Notes: a model not told the origin generated them from the letters alone. 64,000 bases of DNA from Colias croceus (GCF_905220415.1 NC_059547.1:9250501-9314500); one strand, 5' to 3'. Shown: positions 1 through 13,472, counted from the first letter of the stretch. Translations and numbers: made by a program.

Positions 1-3000
1 ATAATCACAAATTTTGTTTGTTTCATGCTAAAGTATTAAAGACGTGTGACATGTCTATGACTTCAAGCGGCTACTAGGTACTATCTGCCTAACATCCAGT
101 CGATAGTTGGCACTGAAAAATGCCCCACTAAGATAAAGACCAATCAGAAGAGACTTATTAATAGGGTACATAAATTATAAACGCAACGCTAGAGTCGTTA
201 TATCATAGGGGAAGTATGATGCGTATATAATAAAATAAATCATACCTTAATAAAGAAAAAATGGTGAAAGAAAAATATAAAAAAAAAGAAACTTCGACTA
301 ACGGCTATTATTAAGTCGTCGAGCCGACTTTGTTATGCCGTTTGAATTGATATTATTTTTCCAACATGCAAATATGCACTATATTGTTTTTTTTCTGTTT
401 AATTTATGAATTGGAAGTTAATTACTTTTTTCCAATGCAATTAACAAACAATTCTTAGTATATTTATGATTGATAAAAAATTACAACGGTACAATTACAC
501 GCTACAATTATTTACGCTGCTCGGGAATAAGATTGTTCAAACGTATTTTAGTAGGTATTTGTCTTAAATTTAATTTGCAATATAAATATTGAAAGAGATT
601 AAAGTTTCATAAAACATATAAACCATTGTTAAAATGGACTTTTCCGTCCAAACGATAGAAATGAACCAAATAACGAGGCACAAGACTCATAGCGTTAGCA
701 ATGCTGCAACGTGGTAATGAAACAATTTGCGACACGATCGTGGTGATAGTGTTAGACTATTGCTGAAAGTGTGGTGTGAGCCATGAGGTTTTTGCTTAGC
801 ATTATTTTGTTAAAAACCATAAAAAAACTTCCACGGTGATAATAAGCTTCTCCAAAGAGCAATAAGAAGAGCTTGACGCCGTGGAATTATACAATGAAAA
901 AAGAAGAGAAGGCTTGAGGGCAGTTTTCGCGGAGAACTGGAGCTTGGTTTTTGTTGCAGTATCGTAATTATGAAAAAGCTACGAACTACATAACTATGGA
1001 TTTGTTTATGTCAATAAAAAAAATCAATTTTATAGCTTTGCTTTAATAATAATGCGCTTATATCTTTCAAGTGTTCAACACAATGCTGAAATAAGCAAAT
1101 CAATCTGACATTACGGGTTCAAAGACAATTTCAATACAACGATCTTTGCTCGCCAATTCTAATATTCATACAATTTAATTGCCCGTCCATTCGAAACTTG
1201 GACCAAGCAATAATCTCTATTATCGTTTACCATTTAAGCCAATGTATCCCATTGTGCGAATAAAGTGGAGTGAGGTACGTTCGCACAATAGTGACTCGAA
1301 TGCACTAATGCGGTACTAATTTCCCGCGCAATCGCAGTTCCACCTGTTTACTGAAATATACGACTTTTATTTAATGGCAACACTTCGAGGGCTGTGTGCA
1401 CCAATTGTATATTGTCTGTGGAAAAATAGAAATGGCGCGCTTTTTATTTGTGCAAATGATGATTTATATATTTGGGTTTCATTACATAAATATACATTTC
1501 TGGAAATAATTGTTTTTTTTTTATTACAAGTTTTTGAAAAAGTACATTAGCAATGAAGAAAGAATACTAATGAAATTATTTAAGGTCATGTTTTATTTTT
1601 CATTAGAGTTTTACATACTAATGCAGGAAATGAAAGCAACAACCTTAAATTGTATGCTGAAACTTATGCATATATCCTTTAAATCCCTCCTTAGCTTTCA
1701 AACTTCCAGATTTGTTTATGAAATTAAGTGCACCATTGGTGTCGTGACATATATTTTAATGTTACCTAAAATGGCGGCTATTTCAAATGTTCAGTTTAAA
1801 ACATTTGAATTGCCCAAGCTATCTTGCGAAGAATGCAGTAGACTTCGCTTAATAGTCTACAATAATCTGGATAATTCCAGGTTACACCTACACTAATTTA
1901 GATCCAATTTTAGTGTTTCCATTTGGAAACAATGGTTACTCGTTTTCGGGTTATTTTGACGACTTATAAATAACCTTATAAGGGCTTAAAAAGATGATAC
2001 CTTAATAAAATTAGTGTTTGAGTCTAAAATTTCTTTCGCTAAAAGAAGTAAAATTACTTCGAAGAAATACTACTTCTATAAATAGATAGTGTGTGGTAAA
2101 TATGTGCGTTTCCTTCGAAGAGTATTATTATTTGTCTATTTTATTAGTTGAAAAATATAAAAATACTGACAAACACATTATACTATACATACATGTCTCT
2201 ATCGCTTTATTATCCTTTGATAGCTGCCTAGTTAAGCAATTTTAGTTGGAACTGACGGATCGTAAAACATATGGACATTATCTTCAAATACAATATTTAT
2301 AATATTCGAGAAGTTTATAGATATTTGGATATATATTTGAATACATCAGTCAGGCAATAGACTACCTAATGAGCAGTCCCGGTGGTCGCCATACGTATCT
2401 CTGGAATATCAATACGATGGAATCACGACTGCGCTTTTAACGACTTTATGAGATATGTTTATACTGCGGTTGCGGTTCAGAAAATCCTTTTAAAAATATT
2501 TGAAACTTGCTTACGTTTCTCTTTTTTTTAAGATTATGGAACTTACGTTTTTCTGTAATACCTATCTGTTTATGAGAATCTAGACGTGCCTTTAATATTA
2601 TTATTAGGTACTTATTCGCGCGTGTGAAAAAATTGCAGGTTAAGCTACTGTATGCGCTGTCAATTTATTAATGATTAGCCGTTACAATGTTAAAGTTTAT
2701 AAAATACTGCAATAAGTATAATAGAGTATTTAAAATAATACAAAATGATTGGTTAGTAAATAAAATAAATGTTACAGTAATAGGATCAAGAACGCACGGT
2801 CGCAAGATCGTACTCAAATGACATGTAAATGTCGATTTAGCATGACGTTTTGGTCACATCTCGTCATTAATTAATCCCATACCTGGGTTTGGACAGCCAC
2901 TGATTTTGAATGACAAACTAGCTCAGGAGAAAGGAGTAATTGTTTGATGTAGACTACTTGTGTTTTAAACTAATATTGTTAAGATATTATTGTAGAGGTA

Positions 3001-3553
3001 AAATATGTCCAGCATTCAGCAAATGTTTTATAAATAACTATAATCGAAATAAAGAGAGAACCGTATTTTAACAACATACGATTCCAAAAATACTTTCGCA
3101 ACAATTATGTACTTATCATCATATTCGTTATAATAAGGTAAAAACCTGAAGTAAAGAAGAAGTAATAATTAAGTATTAATGTCCATCTAAATATAGACAC
3201 TTTCGCGTGTTGCAGCTAGTTGGATTTTAATTGTATTGTAAAACAATAATGAGCACTAAATTAACTTCCAAGAACTAGTGTGTACTGTGTATGGAACATT
3301 TAAAAGAATTTTCACTTAATGAATACAAAGGAGTTCTAATTAGACAATTGAGCCGTTTACGATGATTAGTTAGAATTAAAACGAACTTACCTTTTTTGCA
3401 TCGTCTTGTACTGTAATATTGAAACTATTTTAATCAGTATAATAGTAGGTAACGGCTTTTTCAACCTATCAATATTTAAGTAGGTGTCTTAATTGCACGG
3501 ATCGAGAAGTTTTTACCAACGTCAGACACGTTGAAGATAATCCATTATATATT
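1..3553. other. AT-rich DNA, no gene recognised
   Basis: No coding exon, RNA gene or intact mobile element was recognised here. The longest open stretch, about 128 codons around 1510-1896 on the plus strand, opens on TTG rather than ATG, is rich in Phe, Leu and Lys, and resembles no family I know. It is best read as chance in AT-rich DNA. Confidence 0.5.
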
Positions 3554-4047
3554 TAAAAAAAATTAATTGGAAAATCCAAAAGTGCACGACTCATAATGCT
3601 CATATAATTATGAAATAAAAATATATATATATATATATATATATATACAGTCTTGTAGTTCTCGTTTTTTATTAATTGCAATTAAACGACACTGAATTAA
3701 TTAATCATTCGCATTCAGTGACCTACAATCGTCGATTAGAATATTTAAAAAAAAAATTAACTCAAATGATGGATTTTTTCACAAGTTATAGTGTTTTCAG
3801 GTTTCACACATGACGGACAGGAAAATTTTTTGACCTATTTCGGTGTTTTTTTCCAATTCTATTGAAGTAAATCAATTTTTAAAAAGTATGGGAATTGGGA
3901 TTAATCTCCATTAAATTATCTCGACAATAGTATGCAAAATATCTTGATTCCGAGAACTAACAAGGCTATAATAATAAGAATAGCTGCAAAAATGAGGCGA
4001 AAAAAATTTTTCGATCGTAAAGCACTCTCTGATGCTTCGCATCGTCG
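3554..4047 (-). repeat. Interspersed repeat, left copy of an inverted pair
   Basis: This stretch is nearly the reverse complement of 6623-7066. Shared landmarks include the hairpin core gatgcgaagcatc, a run coding FAAILIIIALLV on the element strand, the phrase 'gacctatttcggtg', and an end next to 'gtgcacttttggattttcc'. The left copy carries an AT dinucleotide expansion (about 3621-3647) that the right copy lacks. No clear target duplication or TIR was found, so the class is unknown. Both copies keep a short open frame ending in KIFCILLSR and TAA, which follows from their near identity and is not evidence of a gene. Confidence 0.8.
3621..3647. repeat. (AT)n microsatellite
   Basis: This is an uninterrupted AT dinucleotide run inside the left copy of the 0.45-0.5-kb repeat. 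It is absent at the matching place in the right copy, so it expanded after the two copies separated. Confidence 0.9.
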
Positions 4048-6100
4048 CATAAATGTTAAAAAATCGTTATATTCTAACAGTCGTTTGGTGTTTCTTAAAA
4101 CTCGCATTACGTAGAGTATTTCCCACGTAGCGGTTTCAAATTCACTTTAAAAAAAATATTAATAGAAAGCTCATTAAAGTCCAACGTCTAATTAATTACC
4201 TATCTAGGTTTAACATTAACCACTTTAACAGATCATTGGAAATAGAATTGACATTTGATATTGAAATTCCAGATATAACTATTTACTATTATATCTTTGT
4301 TTCGTAGAAGTAGTTCTTTTAATGGGTGCTAACTGCTAATAATAAAAGTTCAGTGAAATTAATATAAACACTAGAATGAAAGGTTACGGTTAATTTCTTT
4401 TATAATTAAATAAATAGGTGCTTGAAATATCGGCTGTCTCTTCTGTTAATAATCAAAACAACCTGTCTTTTGTGAGGCTGTTAAATAAGAAATAACGATT
4501 GTATCGCGTGATATATAATTACGAGAACTTTCGTAAACAATGTGCACAAATATTTTTATTAAAAAGTAAATTTGTGTTAATGCTTGCTTCTGATTGGCTG
4601 TTATATTAGTGGGGATATAGCGTGTTTATGATGAATGCTTATACGCTGAGTGACCCTATAGTTGCAAATATTTTGCAAATTCATGCAACGGTGTTGATAA
4701 TTACAAGTCATGGCTTTGGATAGGGCATAATTATGTGCTCTTATGTAATGCTTGGTGGTTATAGTGAATGTAGATTGTGTATATAAGGTACTAGTCATTC
4801 GCCCCGTTCCACTGGGGTGCCATCGGGAAAAATAATATAAGTTATCTGTTGCAGACAGGTATAGATTAATTTAAAATTTGTTAAATTGTGTACAATTGAG
4901 GAAACACAACGGATACACAGACAGACAGAGCTTCTTTCGCATATGGTATGATATGGACTTATAATATTGTGGGCGTCGAATAAGCATTGGTATGAATTGA
5001 TTCAATTTCAAAATTATAGACATGTCTCTCGTAATAATAAATGATACATGACAGGCAGGAACGTCGAGTGACAAACTTTCATTATAAAATCTGTGTGTGT
5101 TTGTACATGTAAAACAAGGCAAGCCTGTAGGTAAATTTATATTCCACGATAAATATCATTTCATGATTATTTATTTAATAGGTATATATTTTAAACAGAA
5201 AATAACCTCAAAACATAATTTCTTAGGTATATAAAATTAATTAAATTTAAGCATAAATATAGAAAGCCTGCACATTTAAACAAACTGAACTAAACTAACA
5301 AAGTAATTTTTCTTTATTTTTTTTCGACTGGGTATACACTGAAATAAACAAGCTTATTCATAAATCAGTGTAGAAATAATAAGCATGCAACATATACGTC
5401 GGGTTTTGCTTAGTTAGCCACGAGCTTGTCATGCTGATGGGGCATTCCGAGTGAATACGTCTAATTTCTAACATAACTGTGTATAAAGTTGCTTTTACAT
5501 TATTGTTTGGAGTTATTTATAGGATTTGTTAACGAAGATAATATGTATGATATTATTTATTTTATTTTATTGAATAGGTTATTTCACACGTTAGAAAGGT
5601 ATGCTCTTTGATATCTCAAAATAAACATTTTTTTTTAAATACGATAATGTACTAGGTACTAGCTAGGTATTTTTCATTAGATTTTCAAGTATTTCTTCAA
5701 ACCAGGACACGTCTTTCCAGAAAATACATCGTTTAAATAGATTGTCGTAGGTAAATGATTTTACAACATTACGGAGACATCGTGTGCTGTAAAAGCTTTC
5801 TTAGAAACTAAGGTTAGTACGCACCACTAAATCGGCGGTTTATTGTTCCTCACTGGAAATACTCAGCTTTATATTTAACAAATTCCTCTTGTTGTAGGAA
5901 GACAGCAGTATTTATCAGACAGCTTACTGTCACTTATACATGTAGGTACAGTATTTAACTATGTCTATAATATTCTAAATGCAAAAGTGATATTGAATGA
6001 ATTTACTCGCTAAGTAACGCAGTAACGCACTTTATTCGTGAAACATAACGAAGGTTCCGCTTAGGCAGAGTGATATAGCGATGTGTTTTTTTTATAGAAT
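4048..6100. other. AT-rich DNA between the inverted repeats, no gene recognised
   Basis: This is the left and central part of the spacer between the two inverted copies. Only short chance open frames are present. No motif, RNA gene or further repeat was recognised. Confidence 0.5.
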
Positions 6101-6346
6101 ACTAGCTGTAGGCCGCGGCTTCACTCGCATAGTTCCTAGGTACATAAAAGGTAAATTATAGATCAGTTTCGTTAATCTTATATATAAAAATGAATCCCAA
6201 AATGTGTTGGTAAGCGCATAACTTTAGAACAGCTGAATCGATTTCTTTAATTCTTTTTTTATTATATTCCTTGAAGTACGAGGATGGTTCTTATGTAAAG
6301 AAAACGTGAATATGTACCACGGGCGAAGCCAGGGCGGACCGCTAGT
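6101..6346. repeat. Two abutting Helitron-like repeat remnants
   Basis: The left end reads 'actagctgtaggccgcggct', the reverse complement of the CTAGT-type 3' end seen in other copies here. From about 6176 a second family runs forward: it starts 'cttatatataaaaatgaat', passes 'gtaccacgggcgaagcc' and ends in CTAGT at 6342-6346. The same second family appears reversed at 13072-13178. Lepidopteran non-autonomous Helitron-like (Lep1-type) repeats have such GC hairpin plus CTAGT ends. The family assignment is inferred from end structure alone. Confidence 0.6.
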
Positions 6347-6622
6347 TTTAAATGAAATAGTAACAATACTTTCGTTTTTACAATATTAGTAGGATTTGTA
6401 TACAGTTGTATAACCGAAATAAGCTTGGTTTAATCTTTCATGAGAACTATAATAATATAGTCTTTGAGAATACACAAATGCTGATCCTAAATATATTTTT
6501 TTTACAACTAAGCGCAGTCATATTGTAAATAGGTCGGCGTTGAAGAAATAATGGTATTTATTATCCAATGGTCTCTAATTGAGAACTGGCTTGATATTAT
6601 CTATTATGTATTTGATATTGCA

Positions 6623-7066
6623 CGACGATGCGAAGCATCAGAGAGTGCTTTACGATCTAAAAATGTTATTCGCCTCATTTTTGCAGCTATTCTTATTATT
6701 ATAGCCTTGTTAGTTCACGGAATCAAGATATTTTGCATACTATTGTCGAGATAATTTAATGGAGATTAATCCCATACTTTTTAAAAATTGATTTACTTCA
6801 ATAGAATTGGAAAAAAACACCGAAATAGGTCAAAAATTTTTCCTGTCCGTCATGTGTGAAACCTGAAAACACTATAACTTGTGAAAAAATCCATCATTTG
6901 AGTTAATTTTTTTTTTAAATATTCTAATCGACGATTGTAGGTCACTGAATGCGAATGATTAATTAATTCAGTGTTGTTTAATTGCAATTAATAAAAAACG
7001 AAAACTACAAGACTGTCGTTTGAGTTTGTGAGTCGTGCACTTTTGGATTTTCCAAATAATTTTTTG
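6623..7066 (+). repeat. Interspersed repeat, right copy of an inverted pair
   Basis: This is the inverted counterpart of 3554-4047, about 2.6 kb away. It is collinear from the 'cgacgatgcgaagcatcaga' end to the 'cttttggattttcc' end, with scattered substitutions and none of the AT expansion of the other copy. Short matching ends tgcacgac (6619-6626) and gtcgtgca (7032-7039) can be drawn, but homology to the other copy continues past 7039, so they are not convincing TIRs. Confidence 0.8.
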
Positions 7067-8436
7067 TATGATAATATTAAATATAATTAATGAGATTTGG
7101 ACAGGGAATTAAAGATATTAGGTATAGATTTTATTGCACCTTTGTGTCTCTACATTCTGAAATTATCTTATAATGTAAATAATTATGTATTATTGTTTAG
7201 TTTATAACCGGGCTATGTTACAATATTCCTTTTAAAAATACGTTGAAGTTTAATATGGAAATGGAGATATATTTGTATTGCATTATTTCTTAAATTAAAC
7301 AATTAAAATTATGTTACTTGAAGATAAGAATATAAAATAAATATTTGATAAAATAAAATTATACCCAAAATCAAACTAACATTAAGTTGAGAAATAATGA
7401 TACAGGGAAACTACCATTATTTACTATGTAATTATATCCATAGTCCTTATAATATAATAATATATGTAAAGAAAATAGATAGCAAAATAGATATTTCAGT
7501 AAATTATTACCCCGTAATAACATAAGTGTATTATCGACGATAAATCAAGTCTTAAAATTGTGCCCACGCAATACAGGTGTGGTTTATGCAAATTTTCACG
7601 AGCGTTTGGATTTTTGGTCATTAATTTTATTAAATATGAAATTAGAAGCAATAAATTATGAATACAGAAGCTGAATGTACCGAATTAGTTTTGGGTACAC
7701 GCCCCGTTTGTAGTTTATTATTTATTAAAATGTAAGGTAATTTTGACTGGTACCTACCATAGTAATTGCTCATAAGTGGACTCTGAAACTTATTTTTAAC
7801 ACGCTTTCATTAGCTTTACCTGTATGTTTGTTTATAACCGACTACTTTAAACTCGATTATTAAAGTCATGAGCGTTGTTTTTTAATTTTTATTTATTTTA
7901 TAGGTGTCTTTTTTTCAGTGAGACAGTAAATCGTATTTTTAATTCATTTAAAAATTAATTTAATTTAATGATTTCTTTGTGCATTTTGGAATAATTTGAC
8001 AAGAATGAAAAGTGACACTTATGACGTACCTACCAAGTTATAAAAGGGAGAGAAATAATTTTATAAGTTAATCGAATAGATATAGCATAACCAATATTCA
8101 TTTAAATACAAATTTTTGGCGCTTAAATTAAAGCGTAAGCAATAAGCAATAAATTATTATAAGATTAATTTGCAATAACTCATGATCTTATTAATTTACA
8201 ATGTGATTCATTATATGAAGAGACAGGAAATTGATATTTCATTTATCAATTACTGAGATAATTATAGTTATTTCATCTCTGGATAATTTGTGTGTGGGTG
8301 TGTATTAAGTAACAAATAGGTTGTTATTTTAATTGAATATTGATTATTATATAAAAATTTATGAACAATTTTTTTGTGTTTTCATTTATAGTGACACGGA
8401 TAAGGATTATAACTCTATGATGTTTGATTTAATACA
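7067..8436. other. AT-rich DNA, no gene recognised
   Basis: No coding, RNA or repeat feature could be supported here. Confidence 0.5.
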
Positions 8437-8620
8437 CATTCACTACATAAGTATAAAACAAAGTCGCTTTCTCTGTCCCTATGTCCCTTTGTATGCTTAA
8501 ATCTTTGAAACTACGCAACGGAATTTGATGCCGTTTTTTTAATAGATAGAGTGATTTAGAATGAAGGTTTTAAAGGTATATAATTTATAAGGTTTTAGAC
8601 AAAGCGATGTTAGTCAATTT
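8437..8620 (+). repeat. Repeat remnant, same family as 13970-14197
   Basis: It shares phrases such as 'gtcgctttctctgt', 'atgtccctttgt' and 'tttttttaatagatagag' with the copy at 13970-14197. The 3' GC hairpin and CTAGT end of that copy are missing or decayed here. Confidence 0.7.
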
Positions 8621-10078
8621 ATAAAATTCTTAGTTAAAAATAAAAATGATACACTGATGCAAATTTTACATAAAACATGTTCAGGTTCGATAATGATAAT
8701 CATCTTATTATAAGCATAAATATAGGTCTTATTTTAGTTACTATAATAACGTTTCATTAATTCATTTTTTCTTTTAATATGCATACCTTGTTTCAGAAGT
8801 TGCATTTATCATGAACAAAAGTCAAAATATAATATCTGATGTTTTTATTTTGTATCTTAGTCGTAATTAATTACAATTTTTAACAAACACAAATTAAATA
8901 GGTTAACATGTTCTTAGTACTTAATTAACAAGGACTATTTTAACAGCCTTTGAAACATTGTATAGAACTACATAAATTATGTAGGCATCTTAAAACAGGC
9001 ATAAATTTTAATAATTACTAATTATCACCACTAATTAGTACATTATTTTTGCCTTATGCAGCCTTTATAATATAATTATGCGAGCGTTTATGCATTTTAC
9101 AAATTCGGTCCCCTTTTTTGTTTTCAGGTCATCGTTTTTATTGAATATTTGTTTGTGTTATTCTAATAGAATTTCAATGGCGATATTTATTCATTTTAAC
9201 GAGTTTTTTCAACGCTTTTGTTTATTGTTCGAAACTTGTTTGCAAAAAAACCTGTGAGCATTTAGTTTTTACCTACATACTTACACGGTCTTCCACGTAT
9301 CAGTTGAATTTATAACAATATTTATAAAATTCATACATATGTATACGGAATTTAGAACCGACGATCAAAAGGAGATGCGATTCCGGATTCTGAATACCCT
9401 ATCAGACATATCGATGTTTTTATATACAAAAATGCAACCTCTAGTGCAGTATTAAGTCGTGGAAATCCTTGCCGTGCCACACATAAATCTCTATTTACAC
9501 TAACTCGATTCTCTTAGATCTTCCTAAAAAGCCCTGCGTAACCACACGTCAGTTTTTTGTTAGACATTGATTCCGCACAATGTTACCTAAAAAGTACTGG
9601 CATGTGTAATGGTCATAATAGGAAGGGATTATAAGCAGAGCCCTTTTAATTAACTCCAGCACAGTGGGGGTCCCGTTTTAATTACTTTTTGCAAATATCC
9701 TTAATCGACGTTCGAGATATGATCGCTTGATGCGTTAGATAAGAGCCGTGTAAAATGAGGAACGGCTATGTAAATTGTAGGTACTTAGAAGGATTGGTAG
9801 TAACGAGTTATGACGTAATTAAATCAAACTTTGCTTCTACATGGTCACTAAGAAAATAGATTTCCGTATTCTAAAATTATATTGTGTTTACACTTTATAG
9901 TACCTAAACGATGATATTGATGGTTTTAAGTTTATGATACGTGTATACAAATTATGTGAGTATCTACTACAAAACTAACACAGATAAAAAAAAGTTGTAA
10001 CAATATTATATCAACATACATTTTTGAAGATCGAGGCTTCTGCACTGCGCAAACATTATTTGTTCGATCTCTACTATT
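8621..10078. other. AT-rich DNA, no gene recognised
   Basis: No coding, RNA or repeat feature could be supported in this stretch. Confidence 0.5.
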
Positions 10079-10269
10079 AATCTATACTAATATTATAAAG
10101 CTGAAGAGTTTGTTTGTTTGTTTGAACGCGCTAATCTTGGGAACTACAGGTCCGATTTGAATAATTCTTTCGGTGTTAGATCGCCCACTTGTCGAGGAAG
10201 GCTATATATCATCACGCTAAGACCAACAGGAGCCGAGCAATGCGGGTGAAACCGCGGGGAACAGCTAGT
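10079..10269 (+). mobile_element. Helitron-like (Lep1-type) non-autonomous repeat
   Basis: It opens with 'tctatactaatattataaag', contains the usual 'ggtccgatttgaa' block, and ends with 'gcgggtgaaaccgcgggg' (a GC hairpin) followed by CTAGT at 10265-10269. A second copy of the same subfamily, lacking the CTAGT end, lies at 53511-53690. These ends match the lepidopteran Lep1-type Helitron-like elements as I remember them. No internal gene is present. Confidence 0.65.
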
Positions 10270-10390
10270 GAATGAATAAAGACAGTAAAAGCTTTGCTCT
10301 TCGAAAGTTTGCGCGTTTATTATAATATTGATGTCGACATTGATATCGTTAGCTTGACGTAGCACCAGCATACATATAATATTATCTATA

Positions 10391-10718
10391 TCTATACTAA
10401 TATTATAAAGAGGAAAGGTTTGTAATTATGTATGTATGTATGGTTTTCACGCATAAACTACTGGACCGATTTCAAAAATTCTTTCACCATTGGAAAGCTG
10501 CATCTTCACTGAGCAACATAGGCTACTTATTGCATTTTCAAAAAAATTAGAGGTAGAGATCCTTACCAAAAATGCAATAATGTAACCCAAGGTGTAAAAA
10601 ATTCCTTCATAAAAATTCTGTCATCGCGTGCGCTGCGAAGATACAACAAAAAATGTTCTACTGTAGGTATTATAGAATGGATCTATCTATGCGGGTGAAA
10701 CCGCAGGGCATTGCTAGT
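10391..10718 (+). mobile_element. Helitron-like (Lep1-type) non-autonomous repeat
   Basis: It starts 'tctatactaatattataaag' and ends 'gcgggtgaaaccgcagggc' plus CTAGT at 10714-10718. The ends match the copy at 10079-10269 but the interior differs (short ATGT repeats and 'aaactactggaccgatttca'). The two lie about 120 bp apart in the same orientation. Confidence 0.65.
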
Positions 10719-13071
10719 ACGAGCATACATACCAGCATACAGCTCTCGATAAGAACCATCTTCGTACTTCAAGCAATAATAAAAAAAAAAATCGGTTCAG
10801 CCGTCAGAGATTTTGCGCATACCAACATTTTGCGATTCATTTTCTATATTATACATAAATGTTTAAATAGTACGTGGCTTCAAAGATACACAGTAGAGTT
10901 CTTAGTTATAGCATAGTTTACGTAGGTATAATGCACAAGATGTTTTTACACCGCTACCAGTTCCCACAGTCATAGATCATATAGATAAACTTAATCCGTT
11001 GATTGCAATGTAGCTTCTTTATTAGGGTTCTGCGAGCGAAATATTTTGGTGTTTTTAATTTTGTATCATTATCCTTAAAGCATAATTATTTTTAGTTCTC
11101 GATCTTTCTAGAATGTACGTATGTATGTGGCGATAAATCCTCCTCGGTCCTGCTTCTGTTTTTTTCCTTTTTTGTTTTATCCGATAAAAAGCCCTATTTA
11201 ACCAAAGGATGTGTTTGATTGTACCTATAGGTACCTACCTATTACAGGAACGTAACTTACTACTTACGTAACTGACTAACTGAATACCGTGGCTGACGTC
11301 TAGTTTTCAACACTCAGTATTATAAGCTCTGATGAACTTTGTGTTTAACTATTTAATAAAAAGTTAACGTGTGCATAAAACATGATGTAGGTACATTTGC
11401 TAAAAATTTCAAATGCCGATCACAATAGTTCCATAGGTTTCATTAAACAAGCTTAGATTACAAAATAAAAGACAGATGGAGCGTTGCCGAACTAAACCGA
11501 ATAATTTATCGTCATTTTCAATAAATCTATGTGTGCTGTCATTTCACCGCTGCACTGTACGTACACGGTGCTTCTGTGTGCGTGTAATGTTGCCAGATAT
11601 TTAAAAATTTCCCAAATTTTTCCCCGACTACGGAAAAAAGAGGGTTATGTTTTTCGAGTTTATGTATGTATGTATAATATTTCTTTGACACGCCCTGCAG
11701 TATAAACGGTTGGACCGATTTTGAGTGGTGAGGTTTCATTGCAATGATCTGAATTATTATGTTAGTGGCGGTAGTGACGTAGGCTATAATATACATAAAT
11801 GAGAAGTCAAGTTTTAATTTCTATTTAAATTCTTTTATTACATAAAGTACCTGCCTAATAAAGTTATATATGGACAAAATAATTGTATTCAATTTTTTAT
11901 TAAATAAATTACATAAAAAAAGTTTCAATATTAACTATAATAATTATATTATTTTTTATTTTTCATAATATATGAATACGAATAGCGGTAGTTTTTAGTC
12001 GAGAATACGGGACATTTTATTTTCATCATATCCATCATGGAGTTCACATAAATTAAATCGCTAGCGAAAACGACTATGACGTTTTTAAGCTTTATAAAAG
12101 TAACAAAATAATGTATTATGCTTATTAAAATAATCTAATAATTATCATGAACCTTTAGTGCACTATACAAATAATCACATTCACGATCGAAAAATCCAAC
12201 AGCATTACCCTGAAGATCTTTTAACCATTTTACCGTTTTACCAATAAAAATGGCAAATTCATTTTCAAAATACTGGCAACATACGTTGAAGTTTTGTATT
12301 CCTTCATATCTGTAAAATTATGATTCGTATTATAGAAATAAATCAGCCAAATAATCTACAGAAAACCTGTGAAACGATGTTTTATCTTTTTTTTGTTTTC
12401 GGGAACAAATTTTACAGCGTTTTATTATCACAAGACAGCATTTTTTAACTAAAATTGCAAACCCTTTTTGACGTATTGCATGACACTATATGCGCTATAG
12501 CACTGGTGCAGCGACGTATTTGTTTTTGATTTCGTATTTTCTTTGACAAGGGCGACGGGCGGTTGTCATGCTCCATCTGTACTTTATTTTGTAATCTAAG
12601 TAAACAAGAATGAACACAATAATTTCTAACTAGATTATCGAAATCAAAGAACACGTAGTAAATGATACCCTCTCCCATTTAATAGCAAGTATTAGTCATA
12701 ATAAACGCTAGTATATTAAACTATTAAACATGCAGAACCCTTTATGGTGTGGAGGCGTGCCTTGACCGTTTTTATTATATTCATTTATTGCCCGATTGAG
12801 TCGGATTATTTTTACGACTTTGTATAAACAGTTGTTTCACTCTGATGTCTTTTTATCAACTGCCTTGATCTATCAGGCATATATTAATTCTGCTTTTGGT
12901 ATAGGAATGGGAGAAGACATTTGAAGTATTTAATTTATTGCTGCAGCGTGTTTTGTAAACAAATATGAAGCAGCAATCTTAGTTTTATCTTCTTGTTCTT
13001 GTGAGAATATATTAATGCGTTATACGTTAATTTATTAGTTGTTTGTATGTCTTAATGTTACTACTACTGTT
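10719..13071. other. AT-rich DNA with a decayed repeat near 11.64-11.79 kb
   Basis: A stretch near 11640-11790 ('cggttggaccgattttgagt', 'gacgtaggctataata') looks like a decayed Helitron-like or SINE-like repeat body without ends. A 77-codon ATG frame on the minus strand (12445-12678) resembles no known family. Nothing else was recognised. Confidence 0.45.
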
Positions 13072-13178
13072 ACTAGCGGTCCGCCCCGGCTTCGCCCGTG
13101 GTACATATTTACGTTTTCTCTACATAAAAACCATCCTCGTACTTCAAGGAATATAATAAAAAAAGAATTATCGAAATA
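13072..13178 (-). repeat. Helitron-like repeat fragment used as MITE target
   Basis: This is a reversed copy of the family at 6176-6346: it begins 'actagcggtccgccccggct' and continues through 'gtacttcaaggaatataata'. It stops abruptly where the 294-bp TIR element starts. The rest of the repeat is not seen beyond that element. Confidence 0.65.
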
Positions 13179-13472
13179 ACGCCGTTAGTACACCGACGCA
13201 TTCGCGAGCGGCAGCGAAACAACGAAAAATCTGTCAGTAGTACGGCAGGTTTTCGCATATGATATGTCTCACTCTAGCACATAGATAGATGAAATAGTTG
13301 CGTCCTTGTCAGTATTGTTTCGCAAGGAACTGCGAAATGGCCATTACACAGACGCATTGCGAAAAAATTGCGAAAACATTGCTGTTTACTAACGTTCCGC
13401 AGATATTTCGCTACGCAGTAGTTTCGTAGAGATTCGCTGCTGCACGCGAATGCGTCGGTGTACTAACGGCGT
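13179..13472. mobile_element. MITE, 294 bp, 28-bp perfect TIRs
   Basis: The ends are perfect 28-bp inverted repeats: acgccgttagtacaccgacg at the left edge and its complement at the right, continuing as an imperfect inverted repeat (gcgagcggcagcgaa against gcgtgcagcagcgaa). There is no coding capacity, so it would be non-autonomous. No convincing target duplication could be assigned, which leaves the DNA transposon superfamily open. Confidence 0.85.

Noticed and set aside
1510..1896. 128-codon open stretch, plus strand
   Set aside because: It opens on TTG, not ATG, has no recognisable domain, and its Phe/Leu/Lys-rich content fits chance translation of AT-rich DNA.
6551..6754. 67-codon frame with a membrane-like segment, shared with 3916-4107
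   Set aside because: The two frames match only because the DNA is a repeated sequence. Their upstream parts differ completely, so this is not evidence of a conserved gene.
6619..7039. 8-bp terminal inverted repeats tgcacgac/gtcgtgca
   Set aside because: Homology with the other copy continues past the right end and the left end is not conserved in that copy.
12445..12678. 77-codon ATG frame, minus strand
   Set aside because: No known domain, no promoter or splice context, and its length is within what chance allows in 64 kb.
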